Positions 34,263 to 43,408 of a stretch of DNA of 64,000 bases are shown here, piece by piece. Under the pieces are notes generated by a model. It saw only the letters and a list, made by a program, of their open reading frames with translations, did no database searches and had not been told where the DNA came from. Location: positions 8,117,001-8,181,000 of the forward strand of contig NZ_CP068985.1 of assembly GCF_019397265.1 (NCBI RefSeq). Direction: 5' to 3'. The stretch is from Nonomuraea coxensis DSM 45129 (GTDB taxonomy: Bacteria > Actinomycetota > Actinomycetes > Streptosporangiales > Streptosporangiaceae). Position 1 is the first letter of the stretch. Every line of letters starts with the position of its first letter. A program made the position numbers and the translations under genes.

Positions 34263-37200
34263 CGTGGTCTCTCCTGGTCGGGCGCGTCGAAGCGGGCGCG
34301 CAGCGCGGCCAGCTCCTCGCGGTATCTCGCGACGTTGCGCAGCTTGACGTCCTCGTAGCCGCGCACCATGTCCGGCAGGCCGGCGATCCGGACCGCCAGG
34401 TCGAGGTTGTCCGGGCCGAGCCGGTCGGCCAGGTGCTCGGCCAGGCCGGCGTACTCGCGGGCCAGCTCGCGTTCGAGCCTGCGGACCTCGGTCCTGCCGA
34501 ACGGGTCGATCGGGGTGCCGCGCAGCCGCCGGCCGGCGCGCAGCAGCGCGAGCGCCGGCCGGAACCACGGGCCGAGGGTGAGCTTCCCGCGCAGCCCGGC
34601 GGCGCGCAGCAGCGGCGGGTGGAGCCGCCACGACGCCCTGGCCCCCTCCCCGAACTGCTCCTCCACGGCCCGGCCCACCTCGGGGAGGAGGCTGAGCCTG
34701 GCCACCTCGTACTCGTCCTTGTACGCCATCAGCTTGAACAGCTGGCGGGCCACCGCCTCGGCCAGCGCGCTCGATCCCGGCACCGTCGCCGCCTCCCGCT
34801 CGCGGACCCGCTCGACGACGGCCGTGTAGCGGCGGGCGTAGGCGAGGTCCTGGTAGGCGACCAGCTCGGCCGAGCGGAGCGCCACCAGCCGCGCCAGCTC
34901 GGACCCCGGCTCGGCGCGCACGGTCCCGGTCACGTCGCCGCCCGGCGGGTCCGCCTCGCGCGGCTCCGGGCCGGACGAGGCCGGCACGGCGGCCGGGTCG
35001 CTGACGAGCTGCCGCCCGCGGCGGAACGCCTGGAGGTTGGTCTCCACGGCGACGCCGTTGAGCCGGATCGCCTCCTCGATCGCCTCGGCGGGCAGCGGGA
35101 TCGCGCCCTGCTGGTAGGCGACCCCCACCAGCAGCACGTTCGCGAACTGGTCGTCCCCGAACAGCGCGGCCGACACGGCGCGGGCGTCGAGCAGCCGGGC
35201 GTGGCCGGGGCGTACCCGGTCGAGCACGGGTGCGGTCACCTCGTCCGGCGACGGGAACGTGACCGTGTGGTCGGCGACCATCCGCCCGGTGGGCACCTCG
35301 GACGTGGACAGCACGGCGACGGTCCGTTCGGGCGAGGCGACGGCGAGGTTCCCCGCGTCGGCGGCGACGAGCAGGTCGCAGCCGAGGTAGAGGTCGCACT
35401 CCCCCTCGCCGAGCCGGTTGGTGGTGAGCAGCGGCCGGCGGGAGAGCTTCACGTCCGACACGACCGCGCCGCCCTTCTGGGCGAGCCCGGTCTGGTCGAG
35501 TGAACGGACGTGCCATCCGGCGAGCAGCCCGGCGGTGGCGAGGACCTGCGACACGGTGACGACGCCGGTCCCGCCGATGCCGAGCAGCCGGATCCCGAAG
35601 ACCTCGCCGTGCGCCACGGGCTCGGGCTCGGGCAGGGCGGACGCCTCCAGGGTCGCCGCCGACCGGGTGACGGGACGACCGGGCGTGACGGTCATGAAGG
35701 CGGGGCAGTCGCCGTCCAGGCAGCTCCGGTCCACGTTGCAGGAGGTCTGGTGGATGCGGGTCTTGCGGCCGTACTCGGTGGGGACCGGCTGCACGGACAG
35801 GCAGTTCGACTTGGCGCCGCAGTCGCCGCAGCCCTCGCAGACGCGCTCGTTGATCAGCACCCGCGTCGCGGGCTCGGCGAGCAGGCCCCGCCTGCGTTTG
35901 CGCCGGATCTCGGTCGCGCACTCCTGGTCGTGCAGCAGGACGGTGACGCCCGGCGTCCCGGCGAGCACCCGCTGGGCCTCGGCGATCCTCGACCGGTCCC
36001 ACACGGCGACGCCGCGCGGCAGCCGGACCCGGCGGTACCTGCGGAGGTCCTCGGTGGTGACGATGATCCTGGAGACGCCCTCGGCCAGCAGCACGTCCAC
36101 GATCCTGGCGACGCTCATCCCGCCGACCGGCCGCTGCCCGCCGGTCATCGCGACCGCCGCGTTGTAAAGCAGCTTGTACGTGATGTGCGCCCCCGCCGCG
36201 ACCGCCGCCCTGATCGCCAGGGAGCCGGAGTGGTCGAAGGTGCCGTCGCCGAGGTTCTGCACGTAGTGGCCGCGCTCCACGAACGGCGCCATGCCGAGCC
36301 ACTGCAGCCCTTCGCCGCCCATCTGGGTGAGGCCGGTGACGTCGCCCACCTGGCTCTCGTCCATGAGCACGACCATCGCGTGGCAGCCGATGCCGCCGCC
36401 GACCAGGCTCGCGCCGCCCGGCTTGGTGGAGGTGTTGTGCGGGCAGCCGGAGCAGAAGTACGGGGCCCGCCGCAGCAGCGGGAGCCGGCGGCCGGCCGGT
36501 ACGGGCGCGGCGGCCTCGGGGGTGACCGGGACGCCGTTGGCCGCCAGCCTGCGGCGCAGCCGGGGAAGGACGGTGTCGGCGTCCAGCTCGCCGTGGGCCG
36601 GGATCAGCTCGCTCCCGTCGGCGTCGTGCTTGCCGGTGACGCGGGGCGCGGCCGGGCCGCCGTAGAGGAGGTCGCGGACCGCCGACTCCAGGAACGACCG
36701 CTTCTCCTCGACGACCACGATCTCGTCCAGCCCGTCGGCGAACTCGCGGACGGTCTCCGCCTCCAGCGGGAAGGGCATGCCGACCCGCAGCAGCCGGACC
36801 GGGCCGTCGGCCAGCCCCTGCTCGTCGATGCCGAGCCGGCGCAGCGCCTCGACCACGTCGAGGTACGTCCGCCCGGCCGCGACCACGCCGACGCGGTCCC
36901 GGTCCCCGGCCCCCACGACGCGGTTGAGCCGGTTGAGCCGGGAGTACTCGCGGGCCAGCCGCAGCCGTACGGTGACGAGGTCGCGTTCGAGCGGCCCGAG
37001 CGTGGGCTGGAGCAGGCGGGCGGTGGGCCGGTGGCGGCCCGCGCCGGGCGGCAGCAGCGGCTCGGGCCGGTCGTCGCCGAGCGTCACGGTGGAGGAGCCG
37101 TCGGCCACGGCGGTGACGATCTTCAGCGCGACCCAGAGGCCGCTGGCCCTGGACAGCTCGACGGCGTGCCTGCCGAGGTCGAGCACCTCCTGGGAGTCGG

Positions 37201-37726
37201 CCGGGTAGAGGATCGGCATGGCCAGGTCGGCCAGCGCGGGCTCCGACGAGGAGGGCACGCTGGAGGACTTGGCGGCCGGGTCGTCGCCGACGAGCACGAG
37301 GGCGCCGCCGTTCGGGTGCGCGCCCATGAGGTTGCCGTGGCGGAGCGCGTCGGTGGCGCGGTCGAGGCCGGGGGCCTTGCCGTACCAGATGCCGAGGACG
37401 CCGTCGTAGCGGGCGTCGTCGAAGGTGCCCGCGAGCTGGCTGCCCTGGACGGCCGTGGCGGCGCTCTCCTCGTTCAGGCCGGGGCTGAAGACGACGTCGC
37501 TGGCTTCGAGGAGCCGGCGCTGCCGGTGGAGCTCCAGGTCGTAGCCGCCGAGCGGGGAGCCCTCGTAGCCGGAGACGAACGTGGCGACCCGCCGGCCGCG
37601 GGCGAGGTCCCTGCGGTGCTGCTCGATCGGCAGCCGGGCCAGGGCCTGGACGCCGGTGAGCTGGACCAGGCCGGTCGTGGCCGCGTAGCGGTCCTTCGGG
37701 GTCACCCGCTCCGAGATCTCCGTCAT
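34259..37726 (-). CDS. Indolepyruvate ferredoxin oxidoreductase-type fusion protein
   Basis: A 1155-aa single-chain 2-oxoacid:ferredoxin oxidoreductase. The N-terminal half resembles IorA: FVSGYEGSPLGGYDLEL, PGLNEESAATAVQGSQ and ThDP-binding NLGDGTFDHSGSLA. A CysxxCys cluster (NERVCEGCGDCGAKSNC and SCNVDRSCLDGDC) lies at about 650-710, followed by an IorB-like gamma domain (LLGIGGTGVVTVSQVLATAG, LDQTGLAQKGGAVVSDVKLS) and a C-terminal DUF6537-type extension. Such proteins oxidise arylpyruvates and other branched or aromatic 2-oxoacids to acyl-CoA. It leads an operon with korAB, an uncommon pairing. Confidence 0.9.
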   Translation of the reverse strand: MTEISERVTPKDRYAATTGLVQLTGVQALARLPIEQHRRDLARGRRVATFVSGYEGSPLGGYDLELHRQRRLLEASDVVFSPGLNEESAATAVQGSQLAGTFDDARYDGVLGIWYGKAPGLDRATDALRHGNLMGAHPNGGALVLVGDDPAAKSSSVPSSSEPALADLAMPILYPADSQEVLDLGRHAVELSRASGLWVALKIVTAVADGSSTVTLGDDRPEPLLPPGAGRHRPTARLLQPTLGPLERDLVTVRLRLAREYSRLNRLNRVVGAGDRDRVGVVAAGRTYLDVVEALRRLGIDEQGLADGPVRLLRVGMPFPLEAETVREFADGLDEIVVVEEKRSFLESAVRDLLYGGPAAPRVTGKHDADGSELIPAHGELDADTVLPRLRRRLAANGVPVTPEAAAPVPAGRRLPLLRRAPYFCSGCPHNTSTKPGGASLVGGGIGCHAMVVLMDESQVGDVTGLTQMGGEGLQWLGMAPFVERGHYVQNLGDGTFDHSGSLAIRAAVAAGAHITYKLLYNAAVAMTGGQRPVGGMSVARIVDVLLAEGVSRIIVTTEDLRRYRRVRLPRGVAVWDRSRIAEAQRVLAGTPGVTVLLHDQECATEIRRKRRRGLLAEPATRVLINERVCEGCGDCGAKSNCLSVQPVPTEYGRKTRIHQTSCNVDRSCLDGDCPAFMTVTPGRPVTRSAATLEASALPEPEPVAHGEVFGIRLLGIGGTGVVTVSQVLATAGLLAGWHVRSLDQTGLAQKGGAVVSDVKLSRRPLLTTNRLGEGECDLYLGCDLLVAADAGNLAVASPERTVAVLSTSEVPTGRMVADHTVTFPSPDEVTAPVLDRVRPGHARLLDARAVSAALFGDDQFANVLLVGVAYQQGAIPLPAEAIEEAIRLNGVAVETNLQAFRRGRQLVSDPAAVPASSGPEPREADPPGGDVTGTVRAEPGSELARLVALRSAELVAYQDLAYARRYTAVVERVREREAATVPGSSALAEAVARQLFKLMAYKDEYEVARLSLLPEVGRAVEEQFGEGARASWRLHPPLLRAAGLRGKLTLGPWFRPALALLRAGRRLRGTPIDPFGRTEVRRLERELAREYAGLAEHLADRLGPDNLDLAVRIAGLPDMVRGYEDVKLRNVARYREELAALRARFDAPDQERPR

Positions 37727-37800
37727 CGCGCTGTTCCTTCCAGGGGCCCGCCGCTGGCCAGATTGAGCCAGAGCGCGGCCGGGGCGCTCAAGGGGGTGTG

Positions 37801-37846
37801 GGCCAGTGGTCTAGTAGCGGCCGCGTCCCCGCCGCGACCGCTGGCC
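37801..37846. promoter_or_regulatory. Inverted repeat in ior/SDR divergent region
   Basis: GGCCAGTGGTC (37801-37811) is mirrored by GACCGCTGGCC (37836-37846) with one mismatch, and a further half-site CCGCTGGCC lies at 37751-37759. All fall in the 198-base gap between the divergent oxidoreductase and SDR genes, so they may bind a shared regulator. Confidence 0.4.
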
Positions 37847-37924
37847 GGATGACTAGTGGCTAGCTCTTTCACGACGCTTCGCTCTACGATCGCGTTCCGA
37901 CAGCGTCAAGGTCAGGAGGCGGCG

Positions 37925-38689
37925 ATGGGACGTGCGATCGAAGGGATGCCGGTGCTGGTCACCGGAGGGGGATCGGGCATCGGCGAGGCGGTGGTCCACC
38001 GGCTGGTCGAGGCGGGCGCGAAGGTGACGCTCTCCGGCCGGCGGGCGGACCGCGTCGAGGCGGTCGCGAGGAAGGCCGGCCCCGGCGCGCGCGCCGTCGT
38101 CGGCGACGTCACCCGCGCCGAGGACCGCGAGCGCATGGTGGCCGCCGCCGTGGAGCACGGCGGCGGGCTGGAGGCGGTCGTGCACTCGGCGGGCAACATG
38201 TACCGGAGCGCGGTCACGGACCTCGACGAGAAGGCGCTGCACGACGTGTTCGCCTCCAACACGATCGGCCCGCTGATGCTGACCGCGCTCGCCGTGCCGT
38301 ACCTGCGGGAGCGTTCAGGGGCCGTGGTGTTCTTCGGCTCGGTGCACACGCAGCGGGCCTTCCCGGGCGCGTCCCCTTACGCCGCCACTAAGGGCGCGCT
38401 GGAGACGCTGACCGGGGTGCTGGCCGCCGAGCTCGGCCCGCAGGGCGTGCGGGTGAGCTGCGTACGGCCGGGCGGGGTGCTCACCGAGATCAACCAGCGG
38501 GCGGGGCTGATGGACGACGCCACCGCCGCCGAACGCATGCGCTCGCTCGGCCCCGCCCACGCCCTGGGCCGGTCGGGCACCGCCGACGAGGTCGCCGAGG
38601 CGGTCGAGTACCTGCTGGCCGCCGAGTGGGCGACCGGCAGCGTCCTCACCATCGACGGCGGCCTCGGCCTGGGCGTCACGAACGCGTGA
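37925..38689 (+). CDS. Short-chain dehydrogenase/reductase
   Basis: A 254-aa classical SDR. ATG at 37925 with AGGAGG five bases upstream. Cofactor motif TGGGSGIGE (14-22, TGxxxGxG), HSAGNMY, catalytic Ser in GSVHTQRAFPG, Tyr-x-x-x-Lys in PYAATKGAL, and a C-terminal IDGGLG. The R at the end of strand two (SGRR) favours NADP(H). It is divergent from the oxidoreductase operon and probably oxidises or reduces an alcohol/ketone intermediate of the island. Confidence 0.88.
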   Translation: MGRAIEGMPVLVTGGGSGIGEAVVHRLVEAGAKVTLSGRRADRVEAVARKAGPGARAVVGDVTRAEDRERMVAAAVEHGGGLEAVVHSAGNMYRSAVTDLDEKALHDVFASNTIGPLMLTALAVPYLRERSGAVVFFGSVHTQRAFPGASPYAATKGALETLTGVLAAELGPQGVRVSCVRPGGVLTEINQRAGLMDDATAAERMRSLGPAHALGRSGTADEVAEAVEYLLAAEWATGSVLTIDGGLGLGVTNA

Positions 38690-38694
38690 CGCCC
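38671..38694. terminator. Bidirectional hairpin between SDR and livK
   Basis: GGGCGTCACG-AACG-CGTGACGCCC is a perfect 10-bp stem with a four-base loop. It spans the SDR stop codon and lies ahead of the convergent livK end. It can serve both directions. Confidence 0.6.
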
Positions 38695-38701
38695 GGGAGG
38701 G

Positions 38702-39925
38702 TCAGGAGACGGGCCGGCCGGGAAGCACCCAGTCGTCGGTGACGAGCTTCCAGGCCGAGCCGTCCCACTCGGCCACCTTCGCGCCGGTGGTGCCGACGTG
38801 CCCGCCGCCGGCCGCCGGACCGAACGTGATCGGCGGGTAGATCCCTGACTTGTGGTCCTTGAGGGACTCGGCGGTCTTCGTGAAGTTCGCCCAGCTCAGG
38901 TCGTCGCCCATGCGGGAGACGATCTCGAAGAAGATCTTGGTGTTGGCGTACGCCTGCAGCGCGTACGCGCTCCCCACCTCGGACGGCGCGGCGGCCTGCT
39001 GGGCGGTGCGCCAGGCGGCAGCCTCGGGCGCGTCGGAGACCGGCAGCTCGGAGATGAGCGTGCCGTGGATGCCCTTCGCCGCCTCGCCCGCCGGGCCGAC
39101 CGTCCCGGCGCTGCCGGTGGTCACCGTCGAGGACGTGCCCATGATCCGCGGCTGCCAGCCCAGCTCGCGGACCGCCTTCATGACCAGCGCCGACTGGGTG
39201 TTGTCGGTGCCGAGCACGATGGCCTCGGGTCCCGCGTCGCGCACCTTGAGCACCGCCGAGCTGACCTCGGTGGAGTTGGGCTCGGTGGTCTCGTTCGCGA
39301 CGACCTCCAGCCCGGTGGCCGCCGCCTCCGCCTTGACGCCGTCGCGGATGGCGTGCCCGAGCTCGTTGTCCTGGCCGATGACGGCGAGCTTCTTGACGCC
39401 CTTGCCGGCGAGGAAGTCCACGATCACCCGGGCCTGGTCGTGCTGGCTGGTGCCGAGCAGGAACACGGAGTCCTGCTTCGGGTCGGGCGGCAGCACCGGG
39501 GCGAACAGCGGCAGGCCCTTCTGCTTCAGGTACGGGTAGCTGCCCGGGATGTTGGCCGAGCCGGCCGGGGAGACCACGGCGTACACCTTCTCCTGGTCGC
39601 CGAGCCTGCGGATGTTGGCGACGCTGCGCGCGGCCTCGAAGCCGTCGTCGAGGACGACGAGCCGTACCTTGCGGCCGTTGACGCCGCCCTTGTCGTTGAT
39701 CTCCTTGACCGCCGCGTTCAGCCCGCCCTCGAAGCCCTTGCCCGAGGTGGAGGCGCCGCCCGAGAGCGGCAGGGTGGTGCCGATGACGATGCTGTCGTCG
39801 GTGACGCCCTGCACCGCCGCCGCGCCCGCGCCGGGCGGGGCGGCCGCCTGGGACGAGCAGCCGGCGACGGCGAGAGCGGTCAGCAGGGCGGGCAGTGCGG
39901 TACGCGAAAATCGTCGCCGGCTCAT
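38702..39925 (-). CDS. livK: ABC transporter substrate-binding lipoprotein (LivK-like)
   Basis: A 407-aa solute-binding lipoprotein of the branched-chain-amino-acid/amide (HAAT) class. The signal with lipobox AVAGC places the lipid Cys at 23. The mature part is a Peripla_BP_6 domain: IVIGTTLPLSGGASTSGKGF, EINDKGGVNGRKVRLVVLDD, LAVIGQDNELGHAIRDGVK and GPEAIVLGTDNTQSALVMKA. It is the last gene of the minus-strand livHMGFK set. Many HAAT binding proteins in catabolic islands carry aromatic acids, amides or urea rather than amino acids. Confidence 0.9.
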   Translation of the reverse strand: MSRRRFSRTALPALLTALAVAGCSSQAAAPPGAGAAAVQGVTDDSIVIGTTLPLSGGASTSGKGFEGGLNAAVKEINDKGGVNGRKVRLVVLDDGFEAARSVANIRRLGDQEKVYAVVSPAGSANIPGSYPYLKQKGLPLFAPVLPPDPKQDSVFLLGTSQHDQARVIVDFLAGKGVKKLAVIGQDNELGHAIRDGVKAEAAATGLEVVANETTEPNSTEVSSAVLKVRDAGPEAIVLGTDNTQSALVMKAVRELGWQPRIMGTSSTVTTGSAGTVGPAGEAAKGIHGTLISELPVSDAPEAAAWRTAQQAAAPSEVGSAYALQAYANTKIFFEIVSRMGDDLSWANFTKTAESLKDHKSGIYPPITFGPAAGGGHVGTTGAKVAEWDGSAWKLVTDDWVLPGRPVS

Positions 39926-39956
39926 GGGGGGTGCCTCCAGATGTGGTGCGTGGTTC

Positions 39957-40694
39957 TCAGCCGAGGTAGGCGCGGACGAGGTTCTCCGAGCCCGCGAGCT
40001 CGCGGGCGGGGCCGGACGTGTGCACGGCGCCGCCCGCGAGCACGTAGGCGCGGTCGGCGATGTCGAGCACGGCGGAGTTCTGCTCGACCAGCAGGAACGC
40101 GGTGCCGGACTCCTCGCGCAGCCGCGCGACCAGCCCGAGCAGCTGGGTGACGAGGATCGGCGCGAGCCCGAAGGACATCTCGTCGACCATGACCAGGCGG
40201 GGCCGGCCGAGCAGCGCCCGCGCGACGGCGAGCATCTGCTGCTGGCCGCCGGACAGCGAGCCGGCCGGGGCGGCGAGCTTGTCGCGCAGCGCGCCGAAGA
40301 CGTCGAGCAGCCGCTCCTCGTCCTGGGCGACGTCGCGGGCGCCGCGCCCGCGGGCGGTGGCGCCGAGGCGGAGGTTCTGCCGCACGGTGAGCGAGGACAG
40401 GATGCCGCGGCCCTCGGGGACGTGCCCGAGCCCGAGCCTGGCCCGCGCCTCCGGGGTGCGCGCGCCCAGGGTGACGCCGTCGAAGGTCACCGTGCCCGAC
40501 CAGGTGGGCAACACCCCGGACACGGTCCGCAGCGTGGTGGTCTTGCCGGCGCCGTTGACGCCGAGCAGCGCGACGATCTCGCCCTCCGCCACGTCGAGGT
40601 CGACCCCGCGCAGCACGGGCACCCGGCCGTAGCCGGAGGTCAGGTCACGTGTCGACAGCAGCAACGCCGGCTCCCAGGTAGGCCTCGACGACAT
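39957..40694 (-). CDS. livF: ABC transporter ATP-binding protein LivF-like
   Basis: A 245-aa ATPase of the LivF class. Walker A GVNGAGKTT, Q-loop region, signature LSGGQQQMLAVARALL, Walker B RLVMVDEMSFGL with the catalytic Glu, and switch His replaced by the family-typical VEQN. From the ATG at 40694 it overlaps livG by 50 bases; a TTG at 40664 with GGGAG upstream is a plausible alternative start that would leave a smaller overlap. It energises the importer together with LivG. Confidence 0.9.
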   Translation of the reverse strand: MSSRPTWEPALLLSTRDLTSGYGRVPVLRGVDLDVAEGEIVALLGVNGAGKTTTLRTVSGVLPTWSGTVTFDGVTLGARTPEARARLGLGHVPEGRGILSSLTVRQNLRLGATARGRGARDVAQDEERLLDVFGALRDKLAAPAGSLSGGQQQMLAVARALLGRPRLVMVDEMSFGLAPILVTQLLGLVARLREESGTAFLLVEQNSAVLDIADRAYVLAGGAVHTSGPARELAGSENLVRAYLG

Positions 40695-41409
40695 CGGGGT
40701 GGGCGACGACCTCGGCCGGGGTCCCCTCGGCGAGGATGCGTCCGAAGTGCAGCGCGGCGATCCGCGGGCAGAGCCGCGCGACCAGCTCCAGGTCGTGCTC
40801 GATGATGAGGATGGACAGCTCCTCGCGCTCGCCGATCCTGGACAGCGGCTCGACCATCCTGGTGACGTCGGCGGCCGACAGGCCCGCGGCGGGCTCGTCG
40901 AGCAGCACCACGCGCGGCCTCGGGGCGAGCGCGCGGGCCACCTCGACGATCTTCTGGCTGCCGAGCGGCAGGTTGCCGACGGGCTCGGCGGCCCGCTCGG
41001 CCAGGCCGAACGCCTCCAGCAGCTCGCGCACCCGCGCGCGGGCCTCGCGGGCGGCGCGGGAGAGCCCGAGGTAGTCGGCGAGCGTGGACGCCCCGGCGTC
41101 CAGGCCGACGAGGACGTTCGCCTCGACGGACAGCTCGGCGACCAGCCGCGGCGTCTGGAACGTGCGGCGCACGCCCTTGCGGGCCACGGCGGCGGGGCGG
41201 CCGGCCGGGATCCGCTCCCCGCCGATCGTGACGGTCCCGCCGGTGGGCCGGACGTAGCCGGTGACCACGTTGAAGACCGTCGTCTTGCCCGCGCCGTTGG
41301 GGCCGATGAGCCCGGTGAACCCGGGGCCGACGGAGAGGTCCACGCCCTTCAGCACCTCGTTGCCGCCGAAACGCACCGCGATCCCGGACAGCTCCAGCAC
41401 GCCGCTCAT
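40645..41409 (-). CDS. livG: ABC transporter ATP-binding protein LivG-like
   Basis: A 254-aa ATPase of the LivG class. Walker A GPNGAGKTT, RRTFQTPRLVAELSVEANVL, signature LPLGSQKIVEVARALA (LSxGxQ variant), Walker B RVVLLDEPAAGL and switch IEHD. The ATG at 41409 overlaps the livM stop (ATGA), so translation is coupled. The C-terminal helix VVEAYLG is typical of the class. Confidence 0.92.
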   Translation of the reverse strand: MSGVLELSGIAVRFGGNEVLKGVDLSVGPGFTGLIGPNGAGKTTVFNVVTGYVRPTGGTVTIGGERIPAGRPAAVARKGVRRTFQTPRLVAELSVEANVLVGLDAGASTLADYLGLSRAAREARARVRELLEAFGLAERAAEPVGNLPLGSQKIVEVARALAPRPRVVLLDEPAAGLSAADVTRMVEPLSRIGEREELSILIIEHDLELVARLCPRIAALHFGRILAEGTPAEVVAHPDVVEAYLGAGVAAVDT

Positions 41410-42386
41410 GAGGCCGCCGCCGTGACGGGCCGCTCGGGGGCCCGGCGCCGGTCGCGCAGCCGGGCGGGCAGGGACGCGAGCCCGCGCGGCAGGAAGGCGA
41501 TCGCGAGGGCGAGGATGAGGCCGTAGACCAGGCGCTGCCAGCTCCCCAGGTCCTGGAGCAGGTCGCGGAGCACGACCACGACGATCGCGCCGAGGAACGG
41601 GCCGACGACGTAGCCGACGCCGCCGAGGAAGGCGAGGACCAGGAACTCGATGAGCAGCCCCATGTCGAAGATCTCCGGCGTCAGGTACGACAGGCACTGC
41701 GCGTAGAGCGCGCCGGCGACGCCGCCGATGAAGGCGGACAGGGCGAACGCCAGCAGCTTGGTGCGCATCGGGCTGATCCCGAGCGACGGGGCGGCGATCT
41801 CGGCGTCGCGCACCACCCGGAGGCGGCGGCCGAGCCCGGCCCGCCCGGCGCGTACGACGGCGACGGTCGTGACGGCGGCGACGGCGAGGCACAGGTACCA
41901 GCGGCTGCCGTCCACGTCGATGCCGGGCAGGACGACCGCCTCGACGGCGACGCCGGCGATGCCGCCGGTGACCGGGACGGCCTCGACGAACACCCGGATC
42001 ATCAGCTCGGCGAACGCGAGCGTGGCGATGGCCAGGTAGAACCCGCGCAGCCGGGTCGCGGGCAGGCCGATCAGCACTCCGGCGAGGGCGGCGACCAGGC
42101 CCGCGGTGACCGTGGCGAGCGGCCACGGCCAGCCCTGCGCGACCAGGTACGTCGTCGTGTACGCCCCGACGCCGAGGAACCCGGCCTGCGCCAGCGCGAT
42201 CTGCCCCGACCAGCCCATGATGAGGACGAGCCCCAGCCCGGCGGTCGCCGTCACCATGACCAGGCACGCCTGGAAGAGCAGGTACGGATTCACCAGGCCG
42301 GGCAGCGCGAGCAGGACGAGCCCGCCCGCCAGCGCGGCGGCCCAGCCGGCGGCCCGCCGCGGCGAGCCGGGGAACGTGGGCGGCAT
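41406..42386 (-). CDS. livM: ABC transporter permease LivM-like
   Basis: A 326-aa permease with about nine helices. Family hallmarks are IMGWSGQIALAQAGFLGVGAY, LRGFYLAIATLAFAELM, LGRRLRVVRDAEIAAPSLGI (the coupling loop), FIGGVAGALYAQCLSYLTPE and LAFLGGVGYVVGPFLGA. The ATG at 42386 overlaps the livH stop (ATGA). It pairs with LivH in the membrane. Confidence 0.92.
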   Translation of the reverse strand: MPPTFPGSPRRAAGWAAALAGGLVLLALPGLVNPYLLFQACLVMVTATAGLGLVLIMGWSGQIALAQAGFLGVGAYTTTYLVAQGWPWPLATVTAGLVAALAGVLIGLPATRLRGFYLAIATLAFAELMIRVFVEAVPVTGGIAGVAVEAVVLPGIDVDGSRWYLCLAVAAVTTVAVVRAGRAGLGRRLRVVRDAEIAAPSLGISPMRTKLLAFALSAFIGGVAGALYAQCLSYLTPEIFDMGLLIEFLVLAFLGGVGYVVGPFLGAIVVVVLRDLLQDLGSWQRLVYGLILALAIAFLPRGLASLPARLRDRRRAPERPVTAAAS

Positions 42387-43246
42387 CAGACCTCCCTCGC
42401 CTGATGGCGGCCGAACAGGCCCTGCGGCTTGACCGCGAGCACGACGACGATGGCGAGCAGCGCGATCGCCGTCTTGCTGGACGTCGAGACGTACGCGCCG
42501 GCCAGGTTCTCGGCGACGCCGAGCGCGAGCCCGCCGACGAAGGCGCCGATCACGCTGGAGAACCCGCCGAGCGTCGCGGCGACGAAGCCCTTGATGAGCA
42601 GCCCGGACCCGTTCTGGTCGGTGAGCAGCGACGCCTGGCCCTGGAGCAGCAGCGCGATCGTGGCGATCGCGCCCGCGAGCGCCCACGAGGTGCGGAACAC
42701 CGTGGTGACCGAGACGCCGAGCAGCCGCGGCGTCACCCGGTCCTCGGCGATGGCCTGCATCCGCACGCCGAGCGGGGTGCGGAAGAACAGCACGAGCGCG
42801 ACCGTCACGGCCAGCCCGGCGCCGATGCTGAGCAGTTGCTCGTAGGCCACGATCTGGCCGGCGACGGTGAACGAGCCCGCGAACGGCGAGTCGATCTTGC
42901 GGGGCTCGGAGCCCCACACGAGCTGGACGACCGCGTTGATCACCACGAACACCGCGATCGTCATCAGGACCGTGGCGAAGTGGTTCTCCGCCAGGATCGG
43001 GCGGATGGCGGTGCGCTCCACCACGACGGCGAGCACGACGCCGATGAGCAGCCCGGCGGGCACCGCCGCCCACCAGGACAGGCCGGCCCCGTCGATGAGC
43101 GCCCAGGTGCAGAACGCGGGTAACAGCCCCAGCTCCGCCATCGCGAAGTTCGGCACGTCGGTCGCCTTCAGCACGAGGACGATGGCGAGCGCCATGAGGG
43201 AGTACCAACTGCCCGCCTGCAGCCCGCTGATGATCTGTTGCCACAC
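42386..43246 (-). CDS. livH: ABC transporter permease LivH-like
   Basis: A 286-aa permease. The GTG at 43246 (product starts with WQQIISGLQAGSWYSLMALA) has GGAGG seven bases upstream and fits homologues; an open frame upstream to 43366 is not LivH-like. It contains the coupling loop PLGVRMQAIAEDRVTPRLLG, ATLGGFSSVIGAFVGG and VKPQGLFGR at the end. First structural gene of the importer, 162 bases after the TrmB-type regulator gene on the same strand, with an inverted repeat immediately upstream. Confidence 0.9.
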   Translation of the reverse strand: MWQQIISGLQAGSWYSLMALAIVLVLKATDVPNFAMAELGLLPAFCTWALIDGAGLSWWAAVPAGLLIGVVLAVVVERTAIRPILAENHFATVLMTIAVFVVINAVVQLVWGSEPRKIDSPFAGSFTVAGQIVAYEQLLSIGAGLAVTVALVLFFRTPLGVRMQAIAEDRVTPRLLGVSVTTVFRTSWALAGAIATIALLLQGQASLLTDQNGSGLLIKGFVAATLGGFSSVIGAFVGGLALGVAENLAGAYVSTSSKTAIALLAIVVVLAVKPQGLFGRHQAREV

Positions 43247-43259
43247 GGTTGCGCCTCCA

Positions 43260-43284
43260 GCGTTAGTCGTGAGGATGCTAACGC
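43260..43284. promoter_or_regulatory. Inverted repeat upstream of livH
   Basis: GCGTTAG (43260-43266) and CTAACGC (43278-43284) form a perfect 7-bp inverted repeat with an 11-base spacer, about 14 bases ahead of the livH start and just upstream of its Shine-Dalgarno. The GTTAG core also appears in the P450 and Mo-hydroxylase control regions. Confidence 0.55.
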
Positions 43285-43408
43285 CGAAAGCGGAGAGGTA
43301 ACAGACCCTATTTGCCGACGATGAGGGCAGGCGCGGCGCGGCCCCGGACACGCGAACGGCGGGCACCCGCCGAGGGATGCCCGCCGTCCGCCGCCGTCAG
43401 CTCTGGCG

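Noticed and set aside
32421..36302. A 1293-codon open frame on the minus strand appearing to fuse KorA with a long N-terminal extension
   Set aside because: The extension is an alternative frame of the indolepyruvate-type gene, arginine/proline-rich and without homology; KorA begins at the GTG at 34262 with its own ribosome binding site.
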